Part shown: piece after piece, positions 9,868 to 18,663 of the stretch | How positions within the stretch are numbered: the stretch's first letter is position 1 | How the letters are laid out: each line of letters starts with the position of its first letter | From: Alteriqipengyuania lutimaris | Lineage (GTDB): Bacteria; Pseudomonadota; Alphaproteobacteria; Sphingomonadales; Sphingomonadaceae | Direction: 5' to 3' | DNA length: 64,000 nucleotides | Assembly: GCF_003363135.1 (NCBI RefSeq) | Contig: NZ_QRBB01000002.1 | Location: 372,001-436,000, forward strand | The notes under the pieces: model-generated | The model's database searches: none | What the model saw: only the letters and a program-made list of their open reading frames with translations | What the model was told of the DNA's origin: nothing | Made by a program: the position numbers and the translations under genes

Positions 9868-9954
9868 CCCGACGCTATGCCCCCGATGGGACACGCCATC
9901 TGGGTGAGCCGAACGCATCGAAGTAAAGTCGCCCTTTCTTTCGACATGCGGGCT

Positions 9955-10980
9955 ATGATGATCGCGACACCCTATCTCCTCTATCTCGGCAATTCGACCG
10001 ATCCCTACGCCATCAAGACCGCGCGCGGCCTGGCGGTTTTTCGACCCGAACGATGCGTGGCCGAATTTCGCCGCGACGACTGCGCGCTGACGCTCGGGCT
10101 TCCGAGGATGACGTTCGCCGAGGCGGCTGCGAGCGGCGCGCGCACGATGGTGCTCGGCATCGTGAATTCGGGCGGCACGCTCGACAACGACGTCCTGGAG
10201 GACGCGATCGAGGCGATGGATGCAGGGCTGGACCTTGCCTCAGGCCTGCATCGGCGGTTGAAGGACGAGCCGCGCCTGGTGGAAGCCGCGCGGCGGACAG
10301 GCCGTCACCTTCACGACGTTCGCGATCCGCCTACCGGGCTGATGGTCGGGACGGGCGATCCACGACCGGGCAATCGCCTGCTGACTGTCGGGACCGATTG
10401 CTCTTCCGGCAAGATGTATACGACGCTGGCGCTTGAGCGCGGGATGGAAGCGCGCGGCGTCGCCTGCGATTTCCGCGCGACGGGACAGACTGGCATACTC
10501 GTCGCGGGTGCGGGCATCCCGCTCGACGCGGTGGTGGCCGATTTCATTTCCGGCGCGATCGAACAGCTCGCCCCCGCCCGCCATGACGCGGGCTGGGATC
10601 TGATCGAAGGGCAGGGATCGCTCTTCCACCCTTCTTTCGCCGGCGTTTCGACCGGTCTGCTGCATGGTGCCCAGCCCGCAGCGCTCGTCATGTGCCACGA
10701 TCCGACCCGGCGCGTGATGCGAGGTCTGGCGCATCGCGCACCGCCCGGACTGGCCGACTGTATCGCCGCGAACCTTGCGACTGCCCGGCTCACCAGCCCC
10801 GATGTCCGCATGATCGGAATCGCCCTCAACACGTCGAGCCTCGACCAGAACGACGCGATCGCACTCTGTCTGCGCCTGCAGGACGAACACGGCCTGCCCT
10901 GTACCGATCCGCACCGGATGGGCGTGGAGCCGATCCTCGACGCGCTGCTCGGTCCGGCGGAAGGGGTGGCACGGGCCTGA
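9955..10980 (+). CDS. dgcN: DUF1611 family protein, probable D-glutamate N-acetyltransferase DgcN
   Basis: DgcN proteins acetylate D-glutamate as the first step of a D-Glu catabolic route described in marine Proteobacteria and haloarchaea. The start is chosen at the first of two adjacent ATGs (9955/9958), giving the family opening MIATPYLLYLGN; an upstream frame to 9877 looks non-coding. A Walker-A-like GTDCSSGKM lies at about residues 146-154, typical of the C-terminal DUF1611 P-loop domain, and the N-terminal Rossmann-like domain precedes it. Its stop codon overlaps the dgcA start by one base. The co-occurrence with a dipeptide-epimerase homologue is what makes DgcN the preferred name. Confidence 0.82.
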   Translation: MMIATPYLLYLGNSTDPYAIKTARGLAVFRPERCVAEFRRDDCALTLGLPRMTFAEAAASGARTMVLGIVNSGGTLDNDVLEDAIEAMDAGLDLASGLHRRLKDEPRLVEAARRTGRHLHDVRDPPTGLMVGTGDPRPGNRLLTVGTDCSSGKMYTTLALERGMEARGVACDFRATGQTGILVAGAGIPLDAVVADFISGAIEQLAPARHDAGWDLIEGQGSLFHPSFAGVSTGLLHGAQPAALVMCHDPTRRVMRGLAHRAPPGLADCIAANLATARLTSPDVRMIGIALNTSSLDQNDAIALCLRLQDEHGLPCTDPHRMGVEPILDALLGPAEGVARA

Positions 10981-11984
10981 TGGCGGGAGCTGGCACCACC
11001 CTTTGCGCTCGCCACGAAAGCCTTCCGCTCGCGCGGCCCTTCCGCATTTCGCGCGGGGTGAAGACCGCCGCCGAAGTGGTGACGGTTTCGATCGGTCGCG
11101 ACGGAAAGGTCGGGCGCGGCGAGGGAGTACCCTACCCGCGCTATGGCGAGAGCGTGGAGAGCGCGCTTGCCGCGATCGAAGCGCAGAGGGGGCATATCGA
11201 AGCCGGAGCGAGCAGACACGATCTGCTCGATCTGATGCCGGCTGGCGCGGCGCGAAATGCACTCGATTGCGCGCTGTGGGATCTGGAGGCGCGGCTGACG
11301 GGCCAGAGTGTGTTCGCAGAGCTGGGTCTCGCAGAGCCGCTGTCGCCGATCCCCACCGCTCTCACCATCGGGCTCGACACGCCTGCCGCGATGCGGGATG
11401 CCGCGCGCGCATTGGCGGGAGCACCGCTTGTAAAGGTCAAGGTCGATGCTAGCGATCCCGCCGCGCAATTGCGCGCCGTGCGCGAAGCCGCACCCGATCC
11501 GCGCCTGATCGTGGATCCGAACGAAAGCTGGTCGATGAAAGAGGTCGAGGGGCTACAGGACCTGATGATCGACCTGCGCATCGACCTGCTGGAACAGCCT
11601 TTGCCCGCAGGTGAGGACAGTGCGCTCGACGGCTTCGCATCCTCGATTCCGGTCGCCGCCGACGAATCGATCCACACGTCCGGCGATCTCGACGATCTGG
11701 CGAGCGGATACGGAGTGGTGAACGTGAAGCTCGACAAGGCGGGCGGGCTCACCGGAGCGCTCCAGCTGATCGAACAGGCTCGCCAGCGTGAGCTGGGGAT
11801 CATGATCGGGTGCATGATAAGCTCCTCGCTCTCGATCGCCCCAGCCCTGGCTTTGGCTGCGGATAGTGCTTTCGCCGATCTGGACGGACCATTGTGGCTG
11901 CTAGAAGACCACAGCGAAGGTATTTCCTGCGATCGGGGCATGCTGCATCCACCGCGCGAAGGCTTCTGGGGCGCAGCGAATTAA
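10980..11984 (+). CDS. dgcA: enolase-superfamily epimerase, probable N-acetyl-D-glutamate racemase DgcA
   Basis: Dipeptide-epimerase-type enolase superfamily enzyme of 334 aa. The ATG overlaps the dgcN stop (TGATG), so the two are translationally coupled. Visible catalytic marks are the KVKVD strand with the Lys-x-Lys base, metal ligands in IVDPNESW, LLEQPLP and AADESIHT, and the opposing Lys in VNVKLDKAGG. In the DgcN-DgcA route it converts N-acetyl-D-Glu to N-acetyl-L-Glu. It could instead be an L-Ala-D/L-Glu epimerase (YcjG-like) of murein recycling; the DUF1611 partner favours DgcA. It is followed after 15 bases by a symporter. Confidence 0.84.
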   Translation: MAGAGTTLCARHESLPLARPFRISRGVKTAAEVVTVSIGRDGKVGRGEGVPYPRYGESVESALAAIEAQRGHIEAGASRHDLLDLMPAGAARNALDCALWDLEARLTGQSVFAELGLAEPLSPIPTALTIGLDTPAAMRDAARALAGAPLVKVKVDASDPAAQLRAVREAAPDPRLIVDPNESWSMKEVEGLQDLMIDLRIDLLEQPLPAGEDSALDGFASSIPVAADESIHTSGDLDDLASGYGVVNVKLDKAGGLTGALQLIEQARQRELGIMIGCMISSSLSIAPALALAADSAFADLDGPLWLLEDHSEGISCDRGMLHPPREGFWGAAN

Positions 11985-11999
11985 AGGGGAGATGCGATT

Positions 12000-13229
12000 A
12001 TGACCTGGCTGCGGCGGTGGCAGGCGCTGGCATTGTGGCGCCGCGTCGTGGTCGGTCTGATTGCGGGGATCGCTCTGGGTCTGCTAGCACCATCGGCAAG
12101 CGCCTATATCGCCTTCCTCGGGGATCTGTTCGTGCGGCTGATCCGAATGCTGGTGGTCCCCATCGTCTTCATCAGCCTTGCCTCTGGCGTCACCGCACTA
12201 GCCGATCCGCGCAGGCTGGGCGCGGTCGGTGCGCGTACGATCGCCCTGTTCGCGGCCACCACCTTCTGCGCAGTCGCGATCGGGATGGCGGCGGGCCTCG
12301 TCATCCAGCCCGGCCTGGGCGCGGCGATCGGAAACGGGGAGGCGTTTGCTCTGGGCGAGCCTGTGCCGGTCTACGATCAGTTGATGGGCATCGTCCCTAT
12401 TAACGTGGTCGAGGCTCTGGTGGCGGGTGACATGCTCGCAATCATCTTCTTCGCCATCGCATTCGGTGTCGCCACCGTATTGGCAGGCGAGGAAGGATAT
12501 CCGGTCGCAAACCTGCTGCAATCGGCTGCTCGCATTCTGTTTCGGCTGGTCGCGCTGGTGATGGAATTCACGCCCTATGGCGTTTTCGCGCTGATAGCCG
12601 TTGCAGTGGCTCAGAACGGAATTGCGGTCTTCACCAATATCGGATGGCTGGCTCTTTGTGTGGCGATCGGGGTCGGAGTGCAGATCGCGCTGATCCACGT
12701 TCCACTGCTCATTTTCGTCGCAAGGCGGCAGATCGGGGCGTTCTATCGTGCGGCGATCGACGCGCTTGCCGTCGCCTTCGCCACGGCATCGTCGGCTGCA
12801 ACTCTGCCCGTCGCATTGCGGGTGGCCATCGAGAAAATGCAGATCGATCGCGGCGTTGCCTCGACCGTTCTTCCGATCGGCGCGAGTATCGGCAAGGACG
12901 GCACGGCGATGTATGTCGGGCTGCTGAGCGTCTTCAGCCTACAGGCGCTGGGCGTGACACCGGACCTCGCGATGCTGAGCATCGTTCTGCTCACCGGAGC
13001 CCTCGCGGCCTTCGGGACCGCGCCCATTCCCTCGGCCTCGTTGTTCATGCTTGCCGCCGTTCTCGCCTCGGTCGGCGTTTCGACAGCTCAGACAGCTTTG
13101 ATAATCGGGTTCGTACTGCCCTTCGATCGGCTGCTCGATATGACCCGCACCGTCGCGAGCGCAAGTGCCAATCTGACCGTGACCGCATCAGTCGATAAGT
13201 GGGAAAGGCGAGACGATCTGGTTCAATAA
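12000..13229 (+). CDS. dicarboxylate/amino acid:cation symporter (DAACS, GltP/DctA family)
   Basis: Inner-membrane secondary transporter of 409 aa, taking up glutamate, aspartate or C4-dicarboxylates with H+ or Na+. AAAGGGGAG precedes the ATG by 7 bases. Family landmarks are the Ser-rich re-entrant loop TASSAATLP and the substrate/cation motif GKDGTAMY (NMDGT-type; here Lys-Asp-Gly-Thr), with about eight hydrophobic segments. As the third gene of the dgcN-dgcA unit (15-bp gap), the simplest role is import of D/L-glutamate or a related acidic amino acid. Confidence 0.9.
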   Translation: MTWLRRWQALALWRRVVVGLIAGIALGLLAPSASAYIAFLGDLFVRLIRMLVVPIVFISLASGVTALADPRRLGAVGARTIALFAATTFCAVAIGMAAGLVIQPGLGAAIGNGEAFALGEPVPVYDQLMGIVPINVVEALVAGDMLAIIFFAIAFGVATVLAGEEGYPVANLLQSAARILFRLVALVMEFTPYGVFALIAVAVAQNGIAVFTNIGWLALCVAIGVGVQIALIHVPLLIFVARRQIGAFYRAAIDALAVAFATASSAATLPVALRVAIEKMQIDRGVASTVLPIGASIGKDGTAMYVGLLSVFSLQALGVTPDLAMLSIVLLTGALAAFGTAPIPSASLFMLAAVLASVGVSTAQTALIIGFVLPFDRLLDMTRTVASASANLTVTASVDKWERRDDLVQ

Positions 13230-13582
13230 CCCGGTTATTCCGTTTCGACCGAGGTTCGAAGGCATGGTGCCGCTTCGAAAAAAACATGCCTCGAAAATGA
13301 CTCAGCACGGGACACAGTGCTCGCCTGTTGCTGCCTCACCTGACTGTCCAGAGTAGCCGTCCCAACTCTCATTCGGTGACCACTGACGAACGCATTTCTG
13401 AGGTTTTCGAGGCATCATATCTTGGCTGAGGGTCCTGCCACCTCAGCCAGCTCTTCGATCCAGACGATTGCGTGAATCGCCCGGTACCACGGGGTCACCC
13501 GGCGGCGAGCTTGGATGGCGCGCCGCCTGAATGGCGTTGGCGGTTCTACGGCGGAGCGTCCTGTTCGCCGCGTGCGTGGGCC
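13230..13582. other. intergenic region with inverted repeats between convergent transporter genes
   Basis: About 350 bases with no supportable gene between the convergent symporter and APC permease genes. Visible structures: AATAACC/GGTTATT directly at the symporter stop; a longer imperfect inverted repeat at 13255-13295 (TTCGAAGGCATG pairs with CATGCCTCGAA, one bulge, A-rich loop); and a perfect 9-bp hairpin at 13423-13449 (TGGCTGAGG / CCTCAGCCA). They could be bidirectional terminators, though none has a clear T-tail. Confidence 0.5.
13423..13449. repeat. 9-bp inverted repeat, terminator-like hairpin
   Basis: Arms TGGCTGAGG (13423-13431) and CCTCAGCCA (13441-13449) with a 9-base loop, in the spacer between convergent transporter genes. 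No U-tract; role uncertain. Confidence 0.4.
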
Positions 13583-15160
13583 TCAGCCGACGGGATCGAC
13601 GCCGGGAACCGTCGGCTCGATCGCGCCCAGCTCCGGCTCGTGCACTTCGACGTGTCCGCGACCCAGATGGCTCTTGCGATAGCCATAGAGCCCGTAGATC
13701 GCGAGGCCGATGGCACCCCAAACAGGCAGCACGAGCATCGCCTTACCGGGCAGGTTCACGAACAGGAACAGCGTCCCCGCCATCGTCGCGGGCCCGACGA
13801 ACCATAGCGCGGGCGTTCGGAAGCTGCGCAGACGATCCGGCTCGGTCCGCCGCAGCAGCATGACGGCGAGCGCGACCATGAAGAAGGCGTAGAGTGTGCC
13901 CGCGTTGGCGATGTCGGCCAACTGCCCCACCGGCAGGAAGGCGGCGGCGAAAGCGACCACCGCGCCGGTGATCGCGGTGACGATATGCGGCGTCTTCCAC
14001 TTCGGATGGATGCGCGAGAGCACCTCGGGCAGCAGGCCGTCGCGGCTCATCACGAAGAAGATGCGCGTCTGCGCGAAGAGCAGGATCAGGATCACCGACG
14101 GCAGCGCGACGAAGGCGGCGATGCCCAGCAGGTTGCCGATTCCCGAATAGCCGATCTCGCGCAGAACATGCGCCAGCGCCTCGTCTGAACAGACCAGCCG
14201 GTCCGCGAATTGCGGCAGCGCACACTGCACCGCGAGCTGTTCCGAGCCCGCAGGGAAGGGAATGCCGTCCGGCCCCATGATCGGCTGGCCGCCGATGGTG
14301 CCGATCGCGCCCGCCGCGACGAGGATGTAGAACAGCGTGCAGAAGGCGAGGCTGCCGATCAGCCCGATCGGCACGTTGCGCTGCGGGTTCTTGGTTTCCT
14401 CGGCCGCGGTCGAAACCGCATCGAAGCCCACGTAGGCGAAGAAGATCGTCGCCGCCGCGCCGACCGCACCCATGCCCGATCCCAATCCGCCGAACACGCC
14501 TGCGGGCAGCATGGGATTGAACCTGTCGAGCTCGGCCTGGGGCAGCGTGAGCACGATGAAGACCGTTAGCGCGGTGACCTTGATCGCCACGAGCACGGCG
14601 TTGACCCGCGCGCTTTCGCTGGTGCCGATCATCAGCAGCCAGGTGACCAGCAGCGCGATCACCACGGCGGGCAGATTGATCAGACCGCCCTCGATCCCGC
14701 CGAGGCTCAGCGGCCCGCCGGCGAGCCATGGGGGCAGCTCGACTCCGAAGAACTGGTTCAGGATCGTCCCGCTGAAATAGCCCGACCAGCCGACCGAAAC
14801 CGCGCTCGCCGCGACCGCGTATTCGAGCACCAGGGCCCAGCCGACCGTCCACGCGAGCAGCTCGCCCATCACAGAATAGGTGTAGGTATAGGCGGACCCC
14901 GAGACCGGGATCATCGCCGCGATCTCGGCATAGCACAGGGCTGCGACGACGCAGATCGCACCTGCGATCAGGAACGCCAGCATCAGGCCGGGGCCTGCCT
15001 TCTGCGCGCCTGCCGCGGTCAGTACGAAGATCCCCGTGCCGATGATGCAGCCGATGCCGAAAAGGGTGAGTTGGAGCGCCCCGAGCGAGCGGTGCAGGGA
15101 TTTCTTTTCCGCCGTTGCAAGGATCGCATCGAGCGGCTTGATACGCCAATTAAACGCCAT
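13583..15160 (-). CDS. APC-superfamily amino acid permease
   Basis: Inner-membrane amino acid transporter of 525 aa with about 12-14 hydrophobic segments, resembling the cationic amino acid transporter (CAT/YfnA-like) branch. The first membrane segment holds the conserved GIGCIIGTGIFVLTA, and VSGSAYTYTYSVMGE follows in segment 3. The ATG at 15160 is preferred to a TTG at 15169; neither has a strong Shine-Dalgarno. A loop rich in Cys between two segments (about residues 280-310) is notable for this family. It lies downstream of the autotransporter on the same strand but about 200 bp away, so operon membership is uncertain. Substrate not inferable. Confidence 0.88.
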   Translation of the reverse strand: MAFNWRIKPLDAILATAEKKSLHRSLGALQLTLFGIGCIIGTGIFVLTAAGAQKAGPGLMLAFLIAGAICVVAALCYAEIAAMIPVSGSAYTYTYSVMGELLAWTVGWALVLEYAVAASAVSVGWSGYFSGTILNQFFGVELPPWLAGGPLSLGGIEGGLINLPAVVIALLVTWLLMIGTSESARVNAVLVAIKVTALTVFIVLTLPQAELDRFNPMLPAGVFGGLGSGMGAVGAAATIFFAYVGFDAVSTAAEETKNPQRNVPIGLIGSLAFCTLFYILVAAGAIGTIGGQPIMGPDGIPFPAGSEQLAVQCALPQFADRLVCSDEALAHVLREIGYSGIGNLLGIAAFVALPSVILILLFAQTRIFFVMSRDGLLPEVLSRIHPKWKTPHIVTAITGAVVAFAAAFLPVGQLADIANAGTLYAFFMVALAVMLLRRTEPDRLRSFRTPALWFVGPATMAGTLFLFVNLPGKAMLVLPVWGAIGLAIYGLYGYRKSHLGRGHVEVHEPELGAIEPTVPGVDPVG

Positions 15161-15263
15161 CGGCGGCAACTTTCGAGAAGGGCAGGCGGTGATCGCTTGC
15201 CGAAGATTCGCCGCTGCGCCCGAGCGCGAGATTCGTCAAGCGGGATAATGCATCGAAGGAAAT

Positions 15264-15295
15264 GGACCCGGACGCCCTGGGTGGCGCCCGGGTCC
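15264..15295 (-). terminator. possible terminator downstream of the autotransporter gene
   Basis: Perfect 8-bp arms GGACCCGG / CCGGGTCC with a 16-base GC-rich loop. Read on the minus strand it is followed by a short ATTTCC. It lies 67 bases after the autotransporter stop and before the APC permease. The T-tract is weak. Confidence 0.4.
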
Positions 15296-15361
15296 GGATT
15301 CGGTCGGTCCTGGTGGGGGAAGACCGGATGCCGAACCCATCTCGTCGACGTAGCGGTCGGG

Positions 15362-18300
15362 CTACATCGAGAACCGGAGCGAAGCCCGCAGCGCGTAACC
15401 GATCTGCTCGTTGCGCTCCTCGGCCGAAAGCTCGCCAGCGATCGTATAGAAGGCATCGCCGCCGACGCCGCGCAGCCGCGCGAACCAGCCGCTGGTGCGT
15501 GCGTCCGGCGTCAGGGTGAAGGCATCGCCATCGCCGAAGCGTGCGGTCGTCGCCCCCAGTTCGCCCGAGAGAATCTCGCGCCAGCCGCCTTCGACCTCGA
15601 TCCGCAGCCAGTTGTCGTCGCCGCGACGCATGCCGAGCAGGTCGAAGCCCACGGCACTGCCGGCATTGATCGCGAGTTCGTCGCTCGTGCGCTCCTCGAC
15701 CGTGAGGTCGAGCGCGTCGCCGCCGCCGGTCTCGACATATCCGTCCTCGCTCAGGCGGATATAGTCGATCGTCACCGATGGCCGGAAGAAGAAGAACTGC
15801 GACCCGGTTTCGAGCGAGGCGCCCCCGATGAAGCTCGCGGCGTTGCCCGACCATTCACCCTCGATCGTGCGCGAGACTGCGTCTTCGCCGTTCATGCCGT
15901 CGAAATAGCGCGCGCCCTTGAAGTCCGCGAAGCTGTAGGAGCCACGCGCGAAGCCGGAGAACGCGCCCCAGGTGCCGCGCCAGTAGGCCGCGCCTTCATA
16001 GGAATTCGAGACCAGGCTGTTCTCCGCGAGCGTGTCGTGCCGGTTCCACAACCAAGTCGCGGTCGCACCCAGCGTGCCGAGGCCCGTCGTGAGTTCGGCA
16101 CCGCCCGAAAAGCCGAGGCCGTCGAGATCGTACTGCGCGGTCTCGCCTTCGTCCTTCGAGGAATCCCAGCCTGCGAAATCGACCACGACATTGAGCTTGC
16201 GATCGCTCTTGAAAGGCCCTTGGGGCGTGGCGAGGCGCCGCGCGAAGGTGCGCATGCCCAGGCTCAGCCCGTCGAACGCGCCACCGGCGTGGTCCGGCAG
16301 CGTCTGTGCCACCGCCGCCTTGAACGCATCCCCTTCGGTAATGCCGAGGAACACGCCCGCCACGTCCTCATCTTCGGACAATGCGCTGTAGAGCGCATCG
16401 TAGGCGCTCGTCTGTGCGCGGTTGAGGCCCAGTTCGTCGGTCGCCTTGCGGTCGATGTCGACACTGACGAGTCCGGCAGCCTGATCCACGGCAAGCGCTG
16501 CGTCGTACATGAAGGGCACCAGGGCGGCGTCCGATTCCAGATCGCCCGCGCCGCTCAGCGAGCCCGCCTCGATGACGGTGTAGGAGCCTTCGGCCTTCGC
16601 GATGTCGGTCAGCCGCAGCTTCAGCTTCGCGCCGTCGGCGAAACTCGCGTTGCCGGTGACGGTAAGGCCGCTTCCGACAGCGGGATCCTTGCTCAGCGTC
16701 GCGACGACGACGCCGGACTTGCCGACGGCAAGGCTGGCGATGGTGGCGGGAGAGGTCAGATCGAGCGTGCCGCCATCGAGCGTGACCGCCACGTTCTCGC
16801 TGGCGATAAGACCGCCCTTGAAGAGCGCCTTGTCACTCAGCGCGATCAGGCCGGCACCGCTGGCGAAATCGGCCTGCCCCGTGAAGCTCGACGTGCCCGC
16901 GAGGCTCAGTTCGTCGGCCTGACCACCGAAATTCGCCTTGCCGGAGAAAGCGGCATCGCCCGACAGCACCATGCGATCGACACCCGCGCCGAAGGACACG
17001 TCGCCGGTCCCCGTCCCGTCGAGCAGCTCTAGCCGGTCGGCACCGCTGCCGAACAGGATATCGCCCTTGATACCGGGCGCGGTGACGCCCGATCCTACGA
17101 CCGTCTGGCGCACGACCGCGCCGGCAACCACGCTGGTGAGGTCGATCGCGATGTTGCGGCCCGTGCCTGCCTTGGCGCCGGTTGCGCTGATCTGTCCGCT
17201 GTTTTCCACCAGGCGAAGCGTGCCGCTGCGATCGACGATCGCGGTGGCGGCGCCCGCCGCGTTGGAAGCGGTCGCCTTGATCTCGCCGCTGTTGCGAACA
17301 TAGGGGAGGGTCGCGCCCGCATCGATGGAAAGCGCGGTCGTATCGATGCCCTCGCCACCGGCGCTCGTCGCCGCGATGCTGCCCGCGTTGCGCAGTTCGG
17401 GCGTCGTCGCGCCCGCGCCGAACCGCAGCGCGGTGGCGTCGCGGTCCTTCGAGGTGGCGGAAACCGATCCGTTGACGGCAACGCCGCCCGCAATCGCGAC
17501 ATTCCCGCCACGACCGCCAAGGAGCATGCCGTTGCCCTCGACCCCGGAATAGACGCCGGCGCCCGCGATCGATCCGTCGACGATGATCCCGAAACCGGTC
17601 CCGGTTGCTGGGAGCGCGCCGATCGCGATGTCCCGGTCGCCAGCTCCGATGACGACCGCCGGGGCGGCGCCGTAGCTGGTGATCTTGGCGTTGCCTTCCT
17701 TGGCATCCTCGATCCCGTCCTTGTCCTCGTCGGGATCGTCCTTGTTCGCGTCGGCGGGTGCCACGGCGAAGCGGATGCCCTTGGCGACGTCGCCTTCGAC
17801 GAGGATCGCGCTGCCGCCCTGGAGGAGATCGTCGGCGTCGAGCTTGCTCGTATCGCCCGGCGCGGTGGTCGAGCGGTAGCCGGTCGACCCGATGGCGCCC
17901 TGCACCACCAGCGTACCTCCCAGATCGCCCGCGAAGCGTGCAGCGACCGCATCCTCGCCCACGGCGGCGACCGTTCCGGCCAGCCGGACGTCGCCCGTCA
18001 CGTCGTTCAGTTCGATCCCGACGCTGCGGTCGCCCAGAACGCTCGTCTCGCCATCATGGACGACCTTGGCGTTGATCGCCCCCGCCACGCGGATGCCCGC
18101 CGAATCATTGCCTTCGACAGCGATCTTGCCCGAATTGACGATGTTGCCGGTCAGGTCGCCGCGTACACGGATGCCCGCGCGATCCGTGCCCACCGCGAAG
18201 GGGCCGTCGAGATCCTTGTCCTTGTCGACATCGGTCGGCGTATAGGTCTCGTCGATCGTGATCGTACCGCTGTTGACGATGTTCGCCTGCCGGTCGCCCG

Positions 18301-18565
18301 TGGTCTCGATCCCGCTCGCCCCGTCGGCGTTGGTGACCACGATCTTGCCCTCGCTGGTCACATCGTGATCGCTGTCGACCACGATCGCCGACCCGCTCGT
18401 CAGTTCGACCGAGCCGTTCTTCGTCACCTTGACGTGGTCGCCCGCGCCGTTCTTGAGCTGCGAGGTGCGCACCGTCTGGGTCCGCTTGGCGTCGATGGTG
18501 GTCTGCGCCGCCAGCGGCGATGCAAGGGCTGCGAGGGCGGTCCCGGCGAGCAGATAGCGATACAT
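15362..18565 (-). CDS. autotransporter (type Va) outer membrane beta-barrel protein
   Basis: Large 1067-aa surface protein. GGAAGGA precedes the ATG, and a clear Sec signal peptide ends ASPLAAQT. Residues ~25-760 are a repetitive beta-helix passenger with recurrent N-S-G-x-I units (IVNSGTITID, IVNSGKIAVEG, LRNAGSIAATS, VRNSGEIKATA) and an Asp/Lys-rich insert (VDKDKDLDG; DANKDDPDEDKDG) that could bind calcium. The last ~280 residues form the autotransporter translocator barrel, ending RASLRFSM. The passenger carries no recognisable enzyme motif. It is 98 bases downstream of the STN receptor on the same strand and so may be under the same ECF sigma factor. Confidence 0.9.
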   Translation of the reverse strand: MYRYLLAGTALAALASPLAAQTTIDAKRTQTVRTSQLKNGAGDHVKVTKNGSVELTSGSAIVVDSDHDVTSEGKIVVTNADGASGIETTGDRQANIVNSGTITIDETYTPTDVDKDKDLDGPFAVGTDRAGIRVRGDLTGNIVNSGKIAVEGNDSAGIRVAGAINAKVVHDGETSVLGDRSVGIELNDVTGDVRLAGTVAAVGEDAVAARFAGDLGGTLVVQGAIGSTGYRSTTAPGDTSKLDADDLLQGGSAILVEGDVAKGIRFAVAPADANKDDPDEDKDGIEDAKEGNAKITSYGAAPAVVIGAGDRDIAIGALPATGTGFGIIVDGSIAGAGVYSGVEGNGMLLGGRGGNVAIAGGVAVNGSVSATSKDRDATALRFGAGATTPELRNAGSIAATSAGGEGIDTTALSIDAGATLPYVRNSGEIKATASNAAGAATAIVDRSGTLRLVENSGQISATGAKAGTGRNIAIDLTSVVAGAVVRQTVVGSGVTAPGIKGDILFGSGADRLELLDGTGTGDVSFGAGVDRMVLSGDAAFSGKANFGGQADELSLAGTSSFTGQADFASGAGLIALSDKALFKGGLIASENVAVTLDGGTLDLTSPATIASLAVGKSGVVVATLSKDPAVGSGLTVTGNASFADGAKLKLRLTDIAKAEGSYTVIEAGSLSGAGDLESDAALVPFMYDAALAVDQAAGLVSVDIDRKATDELGLNRAQTSAYDALYSALSEDEDVAGVFLGITEGDAFKAAVAQTLPDHAGGAFDGLSLGMRTFARRLATPQGPFKSDRKLNVVVDFAGWDSSKDEGETAQYDLDGLGFSGGAELTTGLGTLGATATWLWNRHDTLAENSLVSNSYEGAAYWRGTWGAFSGFARGSYSFADFKGARYFDGMNGEDAVSRTIEGEWSGNAASFIGGASLETGSQFFFFRPSVTIDYIRLSEDGYVETGGGDALDLTVEERTSDELAINAGSAVGFDLLGMRRGDDNWLRIEVEGGWREILSGELGATTARFGDGDAFTLTPDARTSGWFARLRGVGGDAFYTIAGELSAEERNEQIGYALRASLRFSM

Positions 18566-18663
18566 TGTGGTCCTTCCGTCTTGGGTCTGACGGGAGGACG
18601 GAGCCGCGCGGCGATTGCCTTGGCCCGGGACGCAAAAAAATGAACGGCGCCCTGCCGGGGACG

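Noticed and set aside
15071..17032. 653-codon plus-strand frame opposite the autotransporter
   Set aside because: Antisense shadow of a clear autotransporter barrel and passenger; no signal, domain or Shine-Dalgarno.
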